Source of the DNA: TTA-H9 sp002071415
Lineage (GTDB): Bacteria; Bacteroidota; Bacteroidia; Bacteroidales; TTA-H9
Direction of reading: 5' to 3'
Length of the DNA stretch: 64,000 nt
Assembly: GCA_035411425.1 (NCBI GenBank)
Contig: DAONSX010000004.1
Location: 19,608 to 83,607, forward strand
In this document: positions 9,083-18,553 of the stretch, piece by piece
Layout: every line of letters starts with the position of its first letter
How positions within the stretch are numbered: position 1 is the stretch's first letter
The notes under the pieces: generated by a model
What the model was told of the DNA's origin: nothing
The model's database searches: none
What the model saw: only the letters and a program-made list of their open reading frames with translations
Made by a program: the position numbers and the translations under genes

Positions 9083-11917
9083 ATGAAAATACCGACCATA
9101 TCATTTTTTACAATCGGAATCTTTTTACTGTTTCCCCCTCCTCTCTCATTTTCTCAATCCGCTACTCTGGGCCCTGTTTCTCTTTCTCTGAAAAAAGGAA
9201 TTGTGCTAAGATCTTTCACCGATACCAAAAATAGAGCCTTGACTCCTTCAACTTTGATACCTTTTTTTGCTTTCGATATAGATGATCAGGTTGTCGATCC
9301 TCAGGAGTTTAAATGTTTGCAACAAGGTGATAGTCTTTATTTTAGAACCGACAAAATGGAAGGCTCAATGGTTTATATAAACTACGACAAGGGAGCAAAA
9401 TTCAGGCTGAGGATTCGCAATAAAGATAATGTAAAACATAGTGTTTCGAATGTTTTACCTTTTGGGAAAGATTCACAGAGTATTTATATTACGGGTGCCG
9501 GGAACTTTGAATGGCCTTATTATCTCAATCGTTCACAGCTTTTCAGACCTGGATATGGACCTATAGGGGTAGTTCTACCGGATAATGCCTGGCATCTTGG
9601 ATTTAGCGATATTCCCTTAGAAATCTCGAACAAGCGTCTTTGCGGCTTGGCAAGAAGAGCCGGTATAAGCAAGGGTAATTTTACCAGATGGCACGCCGAA
9701 CTCGAACCAGGAGGGGAGGTGATCTATCACCTCTGGCTCGACACCCACGAGGGAGAATGGCAAAATGGCTTGAAATTGATGTTTCAGGAACGTTATCTGT
9801 ACGATCTGGATGACTTTAATAATTCGCTCTATGAGCGTCATGATCTATCTTGGATAAAATCTGCATGGATTATACTGCTTCAGTCGGCCTGGGATCACGA
9901 ATGGTATGATGCGTTGATCCATCAATCTATTTATGAAGAAACACTTTCGAAATACGATCGGATGGTGGGTGGCTATGATGTTTTTGCGATATGGCCTACA
10001 TGGCCTCGCCTTGGACTCGACCAGAGATCACAATTCGAGCTCTATGAAGATCTTCCTGGTGGATTGAAACAACTCAAACATCAAGCAGAACTCGCTCACG
10101 AAATGGGGAAGAAATACTTCCTTTCTTACAATCCGTGGGATAAACCTGAACAGGAAAAATTTCACAGGACCAATCTGAAGAAGTTGCTCGAACAAACCGA
10201 TGCCGATGGTTTGGTACTCGACACAAAGGGCGAGTCGGACGCCTGGTTGCAGAATCTTGCCGACAGCGTAAAGCCAGGGATTATCATGTATTCGGAAGGA
10301 ATGGCCGTTCCGAAGAATATGACGGGAATAGTTGCCGGAAGAGTTCACGATGCACTCTATATGCCTCCCGTCTTGAATCTGAATAAACTCATCAAACCCG
10401 ATTTTGCCATATTTCGTGTTCTGCAAGTTGCCGACGGAGAGTTACATCGCGAAATTGCTGCGGCTTTTTTTAATGGATATGGAGTAGAAATCAACACCAT
10501 GCGTCCAGGCAGGCCTGCTTCTCTGCAAGATGACCTCTTCTTTCTGGGTCAAACTACCAAAATTCTGAGAGACAACCAGAGTGTATTCTTCAATTATAAT
10601 TATTTACCCCTGATTCATACACAGATGGATAGCATCTATGTCAACAAATGGGAAACCGACGAAAAAATCATATATACCATCTACAGTTTACGCCCTACTG
10701 GGTTCCGTAGCCCCTTATTCGGATTCGACGAATTGCAGGTCACCAATTCAAGCATCACAGAAGAACCTTATCATTTTGTCAGCCTTTGGAATCACGAAGA
10801 AATTCAAGCCGTAAAAATGGATGGGAAATATTATTTACCTGTGAATGTGGCTTCGTTCGATCGGGCCTTTTTGGGAACCCGAAGTGAGGCTCAAGTAGAA
10901 TGCATAGCCGTTTTGCCTAAGCTTTTGGAAGTCGACCTGGAACACGATACTTTGTATTTTGGTTCTTCCTTCGGAAATCGCATCGAGATTACTGCCGGGA
11001 ATCCATCTTATTCGAGCAGGACCTTCCCTTTCGACATGGGGAAAGGTTTTATTTCACTCTATGAAACCTTCGGGCGTTACGAAGGGAAAATCGTAATCCA
11101 GCTCTATGGAGGGAATGAATTATTAGACGAGAGGATTGTGAAAATCGACCCAGGAAGTCCAAGATTGATTGTTCGCCAAGAACAAACCAATAAACCAGCC
11201 ATTGCTCCGGAAGATATGATTTTCATTCCGGGAGGGAGATATGATTTTGTATCCTATGATGATGAAGATGATGATGAACCTTTTATTTCTTGTCCTTACC
11301 ACAATGACACTCTTCATTTAATCATGAAATCCTTTTATATGGATAAATACCCTGTTACCAATCAACAGTTCAAAAATTTTCTCAAAAAAAGTCATTATTT
11401 TCCCGTTGATACCACGAACTTCTTGAGACATTGGAAGAATGGTGAAATTCCGTCGGGTATGGAAAATCATCCCGTTGTCTATGTGAGTTACCAAGATGCT
11501 AAAGCTTATGCCGATTGGACTGGGAAACGACTGCCTACGGAACAGGAATGGCAATATTCGGCTCAAGGGAGCAGCTTTAGGAAATGGCCCTGGGGTGATA
11601 CCTTCGATGCGAGCCGCTGTAATTTCAATGTTTATCATACTACAGCCGTCGATGCTTTTCCTGAAGGCATAAGTCCATTCGGTGTGATGGATCTGGTAGG
11701 CAATGTTTGGCAAATTACGGGCGATGTTTACGACAATGGGGCTTATTATTTCAATGTGATCAAGGGAGGCAGTTATTATAAGCCTGGCAAAAGCCAATGG
11801 TATTTGAAAGGAGGTCCTCGTCCACTTTCTCACTCTCAGATTCAACTTATGGTTGGCCCTTCGTTCGATCGTTCCTCTACGGTGGGATTTCGCTGCATAA
11901 TGGATGCAATAGAATGA
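9083..11917 (+). CDS. Exported glycosidase-like TIM-barrel protein fused to an FGE-sulfatase-like domain
   Basis: A 944-residue protein with a signal peptide (1-25). Residues about 30-230 look beta-rich. Residues about 250-550 resemble a TIM-barrel hydrolase: DGLVLDT places Asp380 and MYSEG places Glu405, spaced like a strand-end nucleophile and acid/base pair; this assignment is inference. Residues from about 710 (EDMIFIPGGRYDF) to the end form an FGE-sulfatase (SUMF1/GldK-like) domain with MDKYPVTNQQF, RLPTEQEWQYSA, GVMDLVGNVWQ and VGFRCIMD. I do not see the paired Cys of true formylglycine-generating enzymes, so this domain is probably structural or ligand-binding. No T9SS sorting domain is visible. 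The gene lies 19 bp after hydF, but functional connection to hydrogenase is not evident; it may only share a transcript. Confidence 0.7.
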   Translation: MKIPTISFFTIGIFLLFPPPLSFSQSATLGPVSLSLKKGIVLRSFTDTKNRALTPSTLIPFFAFDIDDQVVDPQEFKCLQQGDSLYFRTDKMEGSMVYINYDKGAKFRLRIRNKDNVKHSVSNVLPFGKDSQSIYITGAGNFEWPYYLNRSQLFRPGYGPIGVVLPDNAWHLGFSDIPLEISNKRLCGLARRAGISKGNFTRWHAELEPGGEVIYHLWLDTHEGEWQNGLKLMFQERYLYDLDDFNNSLYERHDLSWIKSAWIILLQSAWDHEWYDALIHQSIYEETLSKYDRMVGGYDVFAIWPTWPRLGLDQRSQFELYEDLPGGLKQLKHQAELAHEMGKKYFLSYNPWDKPEQEKFHRTNLKKLLEQTDADGLVLDTKGESDAWLQNLADSVKPGIIMYSEGMAVPKNMTGIVAGRVHDALYMPPVLNLNKLIKPDFAIFRVLQVADGELHREIAAAFFNGYGVEINTMRPGRPASLQDDLFFLGQTTKILRDNQSVFFNYNYLPLIHTQMDSIYVNKWETDEKIIYTIYSLRPTGFRSPLFGFDELQVTNSSITEEPYHFVSLWNHEEIQAVKMDGKYYLPVNVASFDRAFLGTRSEAQVECIAVLPKLLEVDLEHDTLYFGSSFGNRIEITAGNPSYSSRTFPFDMGKGFISLYETFGRYEGKIVIQLYGGNELLDERIVKIDPGSPRLIVRQEQTNKPAIAPEDMIFIPGGRYDFVSYDDEDDDEPFISCPYHNDTLHLIMKSFYMDKYPVTNQQFKNFLKKSHYFPVDTTNFLRHWKNGEIPSGMENHPVVYVSYQDAKAYADWTGKRLPTEQEWQYSAQGSSFRKWPWGDTFDASRCNFNVYHTTAVDAFPEGISPFGVMDLVGNVWQITGDVYDNGAYYFNVIKGGSYYKPGKSQWYLKGGPRPLSHSQIQLMVGPSFDRSSTVGFRCIMDAIE

Positions 11918-11941
11918 CAATAGGATTTTTAAGTTATTTCC

Positions 11942-11949
11942 TACATTTG
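11942..11949 (+). promoter_or_regulatory. Candidate Bacteroidota -7 box for the aminotransferase gene
   Basis: TACATTTG is an exact match to TAnnTTTG and lies 45 bp before the ATG of the aminotransferase gene, giving a leader of about 40 nt. No clear TTTG -33 element is present at the usual distance. Confidence 0.4.
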
Positions 11950-11993
11950 CGCTTTCTTAATGGAGAATACCTTCACTAAAATATAAGAATTTT

Positions 11994-13196
11994 ATGGACT
12001 ATTTGTCGAAACGTGTTAAAAACATGGAAGAATCGGCCACACTCGCTATGACGAGCAAAAGCCGTGAATTGGCCAGTCAGGGTTTAGATGTCATCAATCT
12101 TAGCATTGGTGAACCCGATTTCAACACTCCTGAATTCATCAAGGAAGCTGGCAAAAAAGCCATTGATGAAAATTACACTCATTATCCTCCGGTCCCTGGT
12201 TATCAGGATTTAAGAGAGGCGATATGCATTAAACTTCGTCGAGATAACCAACTGGAATACAAACCCAATCAAATAGTAGTTTCTACCGGTGCCAAGCAGG
12301 CTCTGGCCAATTGTATTCTAAGTACTGTCGATCCCGGAGACGAAGTTATTATCCCTGTACCCTATTGGGTTTCTTATACTGAACTGGTTAAACTAGCTGA
12401 AGGCAAACCTATTTTTGTAAAAGCCACTGTGGATAACCATTTTAAGATTACTGCCAAACAATTGGAGGAAGCAATTACTCCTCGTACCCGATTGTTGATA
12501 TTCAACTCTCCCAACAACCCCTCGGGTTCGGTTTATAACTGGCAAGAATTGAAATCATTAGCCGAAGTCCTGGCTCGTCATCCTCAGGTTCTTATCCTTT
12601 CTGACGAGATTTATGAATATATTGTTTTTTCGGGGAAACATTGTAGCCTGGCGTCTTTCCCCGAAATAAAAAATAGAGTGGCTCTGATCAATGGAGTATC
12701 GAAAGGATATGCCATGACAGGCTGGCGTTTGGGTTATATTGCCGCTCCTCAAAATATAGCGAGTGCTTGTAATAAGATACAGGGTCAAATTACTTCGGCA
12801 ACGAGTTCAATAAGTCAACGTGCTGCAATTGCTGCCATGCTCCGGCATCCCGACGAAACTCCCGAACTCCAGCAAATGGTTTCTGCCTTCATCCAACGTC
12901 GTGATATCGTTTTGAATCTTCTGGCCGAAATCCCCGAAATAAAAACCAATGTTCCGGAAGGTGCATTCTATGTTTTTGCCGATTTTTCGGCTTTTCTTGC
13001 TAAATCTGACGGAAAGAAACAAATTCATAGTATAGATGATCTATGCATGTATTTGCTCGAAAAAGCCCTGGTGGCACTCGTTCCCGGAACTGCCTTCGGC
13101 GACCCACAGTGCCTGCGTATCAGTTATGCAACATCCGAAAATAATCTGGTAAAGGCTCTGCAAAGAATAAAAGAAGCGTTGGCCTTGTTGCATTGA
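11994..13196 (+). CDS. Aspartate aminotransferase, class I/II PLP enzyme
   Basis: A 400-residue fold-type I aminotransferase. Seen in order: LSIGEPDFNTP near residue 36, YPPVPGYQDLR, the NSPNNPSG motif near residue 170, SDEIYEYI (Asp binding the pyridine nitrogen), and SKGYAMTGWRLGY with Lys237 as the PLP Schiff-base lysine. The C-terminal segment contains LRISYATS, whose Arg binds the substrate carboxylate. The layout matches the subgroup 1-gamma (Thermus-type) aspartate aminotransferases, which exchange aspartate/oxaloacetate with glutamate/2-oxoglutarate; exact substrate range cannot be read from sequence. It sits downstream of the aspA-hydF run but has its own candidate promoter, so it need not be part of that operon. 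Confidence 0.88.
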   Translation: MDYLSKRVKNMEESATLAMTSKSRELASQGLDVINLSIGEPDFNTPEFIKEAGKKAIDENYTHYPPVPGYQDLREAICIKLRRDNQLEYKPNQIVVSTGAKQALANCILSTVDPGDEVIIPVPYWVSYTELVKLAEGKPIFVKATVDNHFKITAKQLEEAITPRTRLLIFNSPNNPSGSVYNWQELKSLAEVLARHPQVLILSDEIYEYIVFSGKHCSLASFPEIKNRVALINGVSKGYAMTGWRLGYIAAPQNIASACNKIQGQITSATSSISQRAAIAAMLRHPDETPELQQMVSAFIQRRDIVLNLLAEIPEIKTNVPEGAFYVFADFSAFLAKSDGKKQIHSIDDLCMYLLEKALVALVPGTAFGDPQCLRISYATSENNLVKALQRIKEALALLH

Positions 13197-14114
13197 TGCA
13201 TTCGCCTCTGTTTTTAACCTTCATCTTTTGGAGGTAAAAACCCTCTTGTCATCTTCTTCGAATGCTTAAAATTTTTCAGAAATTACTGTATCTGAAAAAA
13301 GGACGATCATTACCAAATTCGATATTTCTAAACTTTCAAGCCTAATCGATTGTTATTCCCAATTTACTCGAATGAGTCTATTCCTTTTAAATTTTAGGAA
13401 GATGGATTCATATTCCTTATCAAATATTATTAACCCACAAATTCTTGATGATTGATACCGGCATTTTTATACAGAAAAATCATTTGCCCAATGTGTGTCG
13501 ATTTTTGTTTTTGAAATATGAACCGACTGAAAAGGATTAGAGCGCAAACCGAAGTCAGATGATCGCTGGTGAATTCAAAGTACGGGAATTTATCAGTAAT
13601 TACCGCCAATGAGGATATCTATTTGAGGAAACCAATCTATTCAGAACCGGGCGGAAATATTCACCCGATCACAATATCTCGAACTGTGAATGAGCCTGAT
13701 GGAAGTTTTCTTATCATTATCGTTGCGAATTTCAGAAGATTTTTTCTTATTCTCATCATCCATTTTTCCCAAAGTTGAATTCCTGAGATGCACAATAACA
13801 TAGAACATCCTATAGCTCTGAAGGGGAAAATAGCAAAATATTCCATAGTATATATGATGTAGATATATATTAGCTTATGGTACGATCATCTCCTGATCCA
13901 AGGATGAGAGTTATAGGTTTCCATCTGATGATAGAATTTGCTGAGAAATCCTTTGCAAATGATTAACAATCTGACAATTCCCGAAAAAACTATTGTTGGT
14001 GTTGTGGTAGTTAGAAAAATTATATTAATTTAATACAAGATTCAAACTGAATTCAACCAAATCGTTTATTTTTACACTGTAAATCCATCAATTATTAACT
14101 AATTAATATTCAAC
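13197..14114. other. Long intergenic region holding a decayed gene fragment
   Basis: A 918-bp stretch between the aminotransferase and a T9SS cargo gene. It is AT-rich. The only coding-like part is the sensor-domain remnant at 13569-13778, described separately. No repeat, RNA gene or good terminator hairpin was found in the remainder. Confidence 0.5.
13569..13778 (+). pseudogene. Remnant of a Cache-type extracellular sensor domain
   Basis: The translated segment contains LRKPIYSEPGG followed by ITISRTVNEPDGSF and IIIVAN. This order (a PI/S element, then a beta strand, then R-x-x-N-x-PDGSF and a hydrophobic strand) is the pattern of the distal part of dCache sensor domains found in diguanylate cyclases, chemoreceptors and histidine kinases. 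Only about 55 residues survive. There is no membrane anchor upstream, no HAMP or output domain downstream, and the frame ends shortly after. I therefore read it as a decayed fragment rather than a gene. A chance resemblance cannot be excluded. Confidence 0.4.
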
Positions 14115-16634
14115 ATGAAAATAAATTTAATAAATTTCAGAAAGTTAAGCTGGAGAACACTGATAACCTTTATAATATTTGTGATAAGTGGTTATTTTTC
14201 GTTTTCGCAGACAGTAACCGAATTGGTGGTGCCCAAGTATATAGGTGCTAAAAATGCTTCGGGCATAAATAATGAACGTACGCCATTTGCTGTTTGTTAT
14301 CAGATTATGGGTTTGGATCCCAATCAGGTTTATGACGTTAAAACACAGATTGGCCTTGTAACGGAAGCCTCGACTGTTTGGGGAGCTGGCAATGTTTGGG
14401 ATCCTATTTCTGGCTCATTTTCAGGGAATACCGTTGTTGATGCCTTTACTACCAATGCTTCGGGAAGCGCTATTTTTTGGATTTACTATCAACCCACAGG
14501 CAATAGTTCGCGTTTTGGAGCCGGGCAACAGCACAACTTGCGATTAGGCTGGAGGCCCTCGGGTGGGTCATTCCCATCGAATCCTCAGTTCGTTGGTAGT
14601 AAAATAATTACCGCTCTCGACATTGCTCCTAATGCTACTACCCCCGAGACTACCGATGATGGGGCTTATATCAAAGGCACAGCCAATCCTGCAGCAAGCG
14701 GAAAATTTGTATTACTTTTCGACAATGTGAACGGTACGGGCGATCCGTTATTTTCCTATCAAATTCGTCAAGCTCTGCCGGTCAATACCAATCAGTCTAT
14801 GCTCAATCCCGAAATCAATGATATTTACCTGCAAGCTGGGACAAGCATTATAGGCGATTATCCGGCAGTTGTTCCAATCAGTGCCAACAATCCCAATGGA
14901 ATCAGGCGCATAGAGTCGCGCAACGATGACAATGCTATCTATGCATTTAGTACCGATGCCGATGGAATCTGGCCTAGCGGTGCCAATACTACCAATATGA
15001 ATCGTCTCGATATACGCTATATCACTATGACTGATGCTCCATTGATACCTCAGGGTATACCCACGGTTACAACTGTTGCAACCACTAATATTACTTACAA
15101 TAGTGCTACCAGTGGTGGGACGGTTACTGCTGCGGGAGGAAGTTCGGTATCTGCCAGAGGCGTTTGCTGGTCAACTTCACCTAACCCTACTATTGCCGGT
15201 TCCCATACCACCAATGGTTCGGGATTAGGTACTTTCACAAGCCAGATTACAGATTTGGAGCCAATTACAACTTATTATGTAAGAGCTTATGCTACGAATA
15301 CCTACGGAACGGCTTATGGGAATGAAGAGACATTTACAACCCTCACCGCTCCTTATCCTCCTATTATTGATTTTGTGGCTTCCAGCACTAACATCAATGT
15401 GGGGAATACGGTTAATTTTACCGATTTAAGCACAAATGGACCTACTTCGTGGTCATGGTCTTTCGTGGGAGGCATTCCACCCTCGTCTAACCAGCAAAAT
15501 CCTTCAGGAATTCTTTATTCTTATCCTGGAGAATATACCGTTTGTTTGACCGCTTCGAATCAATATGGAAGCAATACTCTGTGCAAGGATGCCTATATTA
15601 ATGTACATGCCCCTATTGAGGCAAAAATTGTGATAACCGAAATCATGTATAATCCTCCCGAAACAGGTACCGATAGCCTCGAATTTATCGAACTCTTCAA
15701 TAATGGAGCCAGTGCCATAGATCTCGAAGGATTCTATTTCTCGGAAGGAGTAACTTATACTTTCCCTTCTTACTTGCTTGCTCCGGGTGCCTATGCAGTT
15801 GTGGCTGTAAACTCTCAAGCCATGCAGAATACATTTGGTATTTCGACCTTGCAATGGAGTTCTGGTGCATTGAACAATTCAGGCGAACTGATCCGGCTAA
15901 AGGATAAATACGGGTATACCGTGGATTCAGTTTATTATGACGACGCCCTGCCATGGGATACCCTCGCTGATGGCTGGGGCCCATCTCTTACTCTCTGTAA
16001 TCCAGACCTCGACAATTCCTTGGCAGAAAATTGGACGCATAGTATGGAATTCGTTACCGTAAATGCCAATGGAGATAGCATCTGGGCTACACCGGGTGGG
16101 CCGTGCATCATACCTGTCCTTCCTGTTGCCGATTTCGTTGGTAACCCACTTTCATTGATGACAGGAGAAAGTGTTCAATTTACCGATCTTTCAACTGGCC
16201 CCAATATTACAAACTGGGAATGGATTTTCGATGGAGGAACACCTGCTACCTTCTCGGGTCAAAACCCTCCACCCATTTACTATTACGAATCTGGCCTTTA
16301 TGATGTTACCCTTAAAGTAACTAACGAATTCGGAACAAGTACAGCTTTCAAACCCGAATATATCACTGTGTTAATTGATGCTATCGGCGATGACATTTCT
16401 CTTATCCCGATTTCAATTCAGCCTAATCCTTCTACTGGAAAAGTAAATATTAAACATAACCAAGGCAAACTCTTATTGGAAGTATTTAACCTGGTAGGAG
16501 AAAAAGTTTATTCTCAAGAATTGAATCCGCTAACTCAAGACGTCGATCTTACTCCACTCCAAAAGGGTATCTATTTTATGCGATTCACTAATGACAATGG
16601 AGTTAAACTTACTCACAAACTCATACTTAAATAA
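14115..16634 (+). CDS. Exported lamin-tail/PKD protein with T9SS type A domain
   Basis: An 839-residue protein with an N-terminal signal segment ending near FSFSQ (residue 33). Regions in order: an N-terminal beta-rich region (to about 310); a FnIII-like domain (about 315-410, with RGVCWSTSPNP and YYVRAYATN); a PKD domain (about 420-500, WSWSF, FPGEYTV-like pattern PGEYTVCL); a lamin-tail domain (about 505-620, IVITEIMYNPPE and EFIELFNNG); a second PKD domain (about 690-755, WEWIFDGG); and a type A T9SS sorting domain (IQPNPSTGKVNI ... GIYFMRF, to the end). Lamin-tail domains occur in many secreted nucleases and surface proteins, but no nuclease motif is seen here. It is probably a surface structural or binding protein. 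A strong terminator lies 22 bp downstream. Confidence 0.85.
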   Translation: MKINLINFRKLSWRTLITFIIFVISGYFSFSQTVTELVVPKYIGAKNASGINNERTPFAVCYQIMGLDPNQVYDVKTQIGLVTEASTVWGAGNVWDPISGSFSGNTVVDAFTTNASGSAIFWIYYQPTGNSSRFGAGQQHNLRLGWRPSGGSFPSNPQFVGSKIITALDIAPNATTPETTDDGAYIKGTANPAASGKFVLLFDNVNGTGDPLFSYQIRQALPVNTNQSMLNPEINDIYLQAGTSIIGDYPAVVPISANNPNGIRRIESRNDDNAIYAFSTDADGIWPSGANTTNMNRLDIRYITMTDAPLIPQGIPTVTTVATTNITYNSATSGGTVTAAGGSSVSARGVCWSTSPNPTIAGSHTTNGSGLGTFTSQITDLEPITTYYVRAYATNTYGTAYGNEETFTTLTAPYPPIIDFVASSTNINVGNTVNFTDLSTNGPTSWSWSFVGGIPPSSNQQNPSGILYSYPGEYTVCLTASNQYGSNTLCKDAYINVHAPIEAKIVITEIMYNPPETGTDSLEFIELFNNGASAIDLEGFYFSEGVTYTFPSYLLAPGAYAVVAVNSQAMQNTFGISTLQWSSGALNNSGELIRLKDKYGYTVDSVYYDDALPWDTLADGWGPSLTLCNPDLDNSLAENWTHSMEFVTVNANGDSIWATPGGPCIIPVLPVADFVGNPLSLMTGESVQFTDLSTGPNITNWEWIFDGGTPATFSGQNPPPIYYYESGLYDVTLKVTNEFGTSTAFKPEYITVLIDAIGDDISLIPISIQPNPSTGKVNIKHNQGKLLLEVFNLVGEKVYSQELNPLTQDVDLTPLQKGIYFMRFTNDNGVKLTHKLILK

Positions 16635-16655
16635 ATCAAATTCCATTTATTTATA

Positions 16656-16692
16656 AAAATAGCCGGGGTTCGGATGGAACTCTGGCTATTTT
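16656..16692 (+). terminator. Intrinsic terminator after the lamin-tail protein gene
   Basis: A long hairpin: outer stem AAAATAGCC / GGCTATTTT, extended by an imperfect inner stem GGGTTC / GAACTC around a short loop. It starts 22 bp after the stop codon. The A/T-rich flanks let it act as a terminator for the forward gene. Confidence 0.75.
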
Positions 16693-16838
16693 ATTCATTT
16701 AATCTTTTAAATTCCAGAAATACTATTTTCTGTTCATTACATTTTGATGAAATTTATCTTTAAGTGAATAAACTCTGAATAGTATCATCTACTGAGTTAA
16801 ATTTTGGTTAAGCTGTAAAAGAATTCAGCTTTTCGTTT

Positions 16839-16846
16839 TATTTTTG
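16839..16846 (+). promoter_or_regulatory. Candidate -7 box for the 16870 gene
   Basis: TATTTTTG matches TAnnTTTG exactly and lies 23 bp before the ATG at 16870. It follows the terminator of the preceding gene, so a new promoter is expected here. No good -33 TTTG is visible at 17-20 bp spacing. Confidence 0.45.
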
Positions 16847-16869
16847 TAATGTAATTAAAAAATTAGATT

Positions 16870-18471
16870 ATGAAAAAAGTCCTATTATTCGTCGTGGCAA
16901 TAATTATGGGCTTCAATCTTCAAGTCTTTGCTCAGGGTATGGAAGATTTCACAAATTTTCCAGAAACTGGGAATAGTTATCAGGATGGTAGCTTTGTGGG
17001 CTTGGATGGAAGCACTTGGACTTACACGCAATGCAGGGGTGATATTGCCATTGCCTTACCTACACCAACCTTAGGGAAAAACCGCACCCCCACGTCTTCG
17101 GTAGAATCAGGACTAATTCCAGGTGGAATTGGGGTTTTGAGCTTTGATTTTATGCAGGCTTTTTCCTCCAGTGTAAACCTCGATGTTTATGTAAACGGAG
17201 TCTATATTACATCGGTAACTTCCAATAATGAAGTAAATATCGTTAAAAACTCTGGAGACATCACTGTAAATGTTCCGGGTGATTTCAGACTTCAATTCAT
17301 TCAGCACAACACCAGCGCCGGTCAAGTGAGTATCGATAATATGGTATGGACAGGATATACTATTACAGCACTTCCTGAACCTACGAATTATCCCGAGAAT
17401 TTTTCGGCAAACGTTGGCCCTTTCAGCATAATTCTCAATTGGGACGATGCCACCACAGGAGCTCAGGTCCCACAGGCTTATCTTATAAAAGCCTCTACAT
17501 CCAATAATATTACTGCACCTATAGATGGAACACCCGTACCCGATGATTTGGACCTATCCGACGGAAGTGGTGCTAAAAATATAGTTCAGGGAGTAGAAAC
17601 TTTTACCTTTACAGGTTTAGCTAACAACCAAGTCTATTATTTCCGCATCTACCCTTATACCAATACGGGTTCACTTATCGATTACAAAACGGATGGTAAT
17701 GCACCCTTTGCTTCGGCTTCAACTCTTTATATGTCCCTTATTCATTCTCAAGATTTCAACGATCGTACTTTTGGCTCTTGGACGGCGGTTAGTGTTATAG
17801 GTGATCAGCAATGGACCATAGATACCATTCATGGAATTGGGAACACCCCTTGTGCTAGAATAAGTGGATATGCTACTACAAGCAACGCTAATGAAGATTG
17901 GCTTATCAGCCCGAAATTGAATTTTGCAAACTACACGAGCGAGATCATACAATTTTATAGTGCGAAAAATTACACAGGCCCTGATATCCAAGTAATGGTA
18001 TCTACCGATTATTCGGGTTTGGGTAATCCCAATCTCGCTTATTGGGAAAATCTCGATGCAGTGCTCTCGCCTGGAGGATGGGCATGGACATTTTCAGAAA
18101 ACGTCGATATTGCTAATTTCGCCTCAGGTAATCTATATACCGCCTTTAAATACACCAGTACGGCTACCGAAAGTGCAACTTGGGAAATTGATGACATCAA
18201 GATATGGGGTCATCAGGAGATCGGAATAGAGCAGACTGAAATTCACCAAATTAGCATTTCGCCTAACCCTGCTAGAGAATTTGTAAAAATATCAATACAA
18301 CATCCTTCCGAACTTCTTTTATATTCTCTTACAGGAGAAAAATTACTGCAAATCCATTTATCTCAGGGAACAAACTCTCTGAATTTGCAAGATTATCCAT
18401 CGGGCATTTACATTATTAAACTTGTTCCGGAAGGTTATCCACCCGAAGTATATAAGTTAATCATTCGATAA
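16870..18471 (+). CDS. Exported choice-of-anchor J / cleaved-adhesin-like protein with T9SS type A domain
   Basis: A 533-residue protein with a signal peptide (1-21, ending VFAQ). Residues about 22-160 form a beta-rich module. Residues about 168-280 are FnIII-like (FSIILNWDDA, YYFRIYPYTNTG). Residues about 285-450 match the choice-of-anchor J / cleaved adhesin jelly roll (SQDFNDRTFGSW, NEDWLISPKLN, ATWEIDDIKIWG), a domain also found behind gingipain catalytic domains. The last 75 residues (ISPNPAREFVKI ... GIYIIKLV ... YKLIIR) are a type A T9SS sorting domain. Predicted to be a surface-bound or released binding protein; no enzyme motif is seen. It is transcribed alone, between the promoter at 16839 and a terminator at 18487. 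Confidence 0.85.
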   Translation: MKKVLLFVVAIIMGFNLQVFAQGMEDFTNFPETGNSYQDGSFVGLDGSTWTYTQCRGDIAIALPTPTLGKNRTPTSSVESGLIPGGIGVLSFDFMQAFSSSVNLDVYVNGVYITSVTSNNEVNIVKNSGDITVNVPGDFRLQFIQHNTSAGQVSIDNMVWTGYTITALPEPTNYPENFSANVGPFSIILNWDDATTGAQVPQAYLIKASTSNNITAPIDGTPVPDDLDLSDGSGAKNIVQGVETFTFTGLANNQVYYFRIYPYTNTGSLIDYKTDGNAPFASASTLYMSLIHSQDFNDRTFGSWTAVSVIGDQQWTIDTIHGIGNTPCARISGYATTSNANEDWLISPKLNFANYTSEIIQFYSAKNYTGPDIQVMVSTDYSGLGNPNLAYWENLDAVLSPGGWAWTFSENVDIANFASGNLYTAFKYTSTATESATWEIDDIKIWGHQEIGIEQTEIHQISISPNPAREFVKISIQHPSELLLYSLTGEKLLQIHLSQGTNSLNLQDYPSGIYIIKLVPEGYPPEVYKLIIR

Positions 18472-18486
18472 AATATTTGAAGGGAA

Positions 18487-18518
18487 GCCGATCTTTGTGA
18501 TAAACTAGGTCGGTTTTT
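18487..18518 (+). terminator. Probable intrinsic terminator
   Basis: GCCGATC pairs with GGTCGGT (one wobble pair) around a loop of about 14 nt and is followed by TTTTT. It lies 15 bp after the stop of the preceding forward gene, between convergent genes. Confidence 0.5.
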
Positions 18519-18553
18519 CTTTCTGGTACGATACGTGCGTAATAATGGCTGTT

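Noticed and set aside
9083..11917. True formylglycine-generating enzyme
   Set aside because: The paired active-site Cys are not seen in the C-terminal domain, and no sulfatase gene is adjacent.
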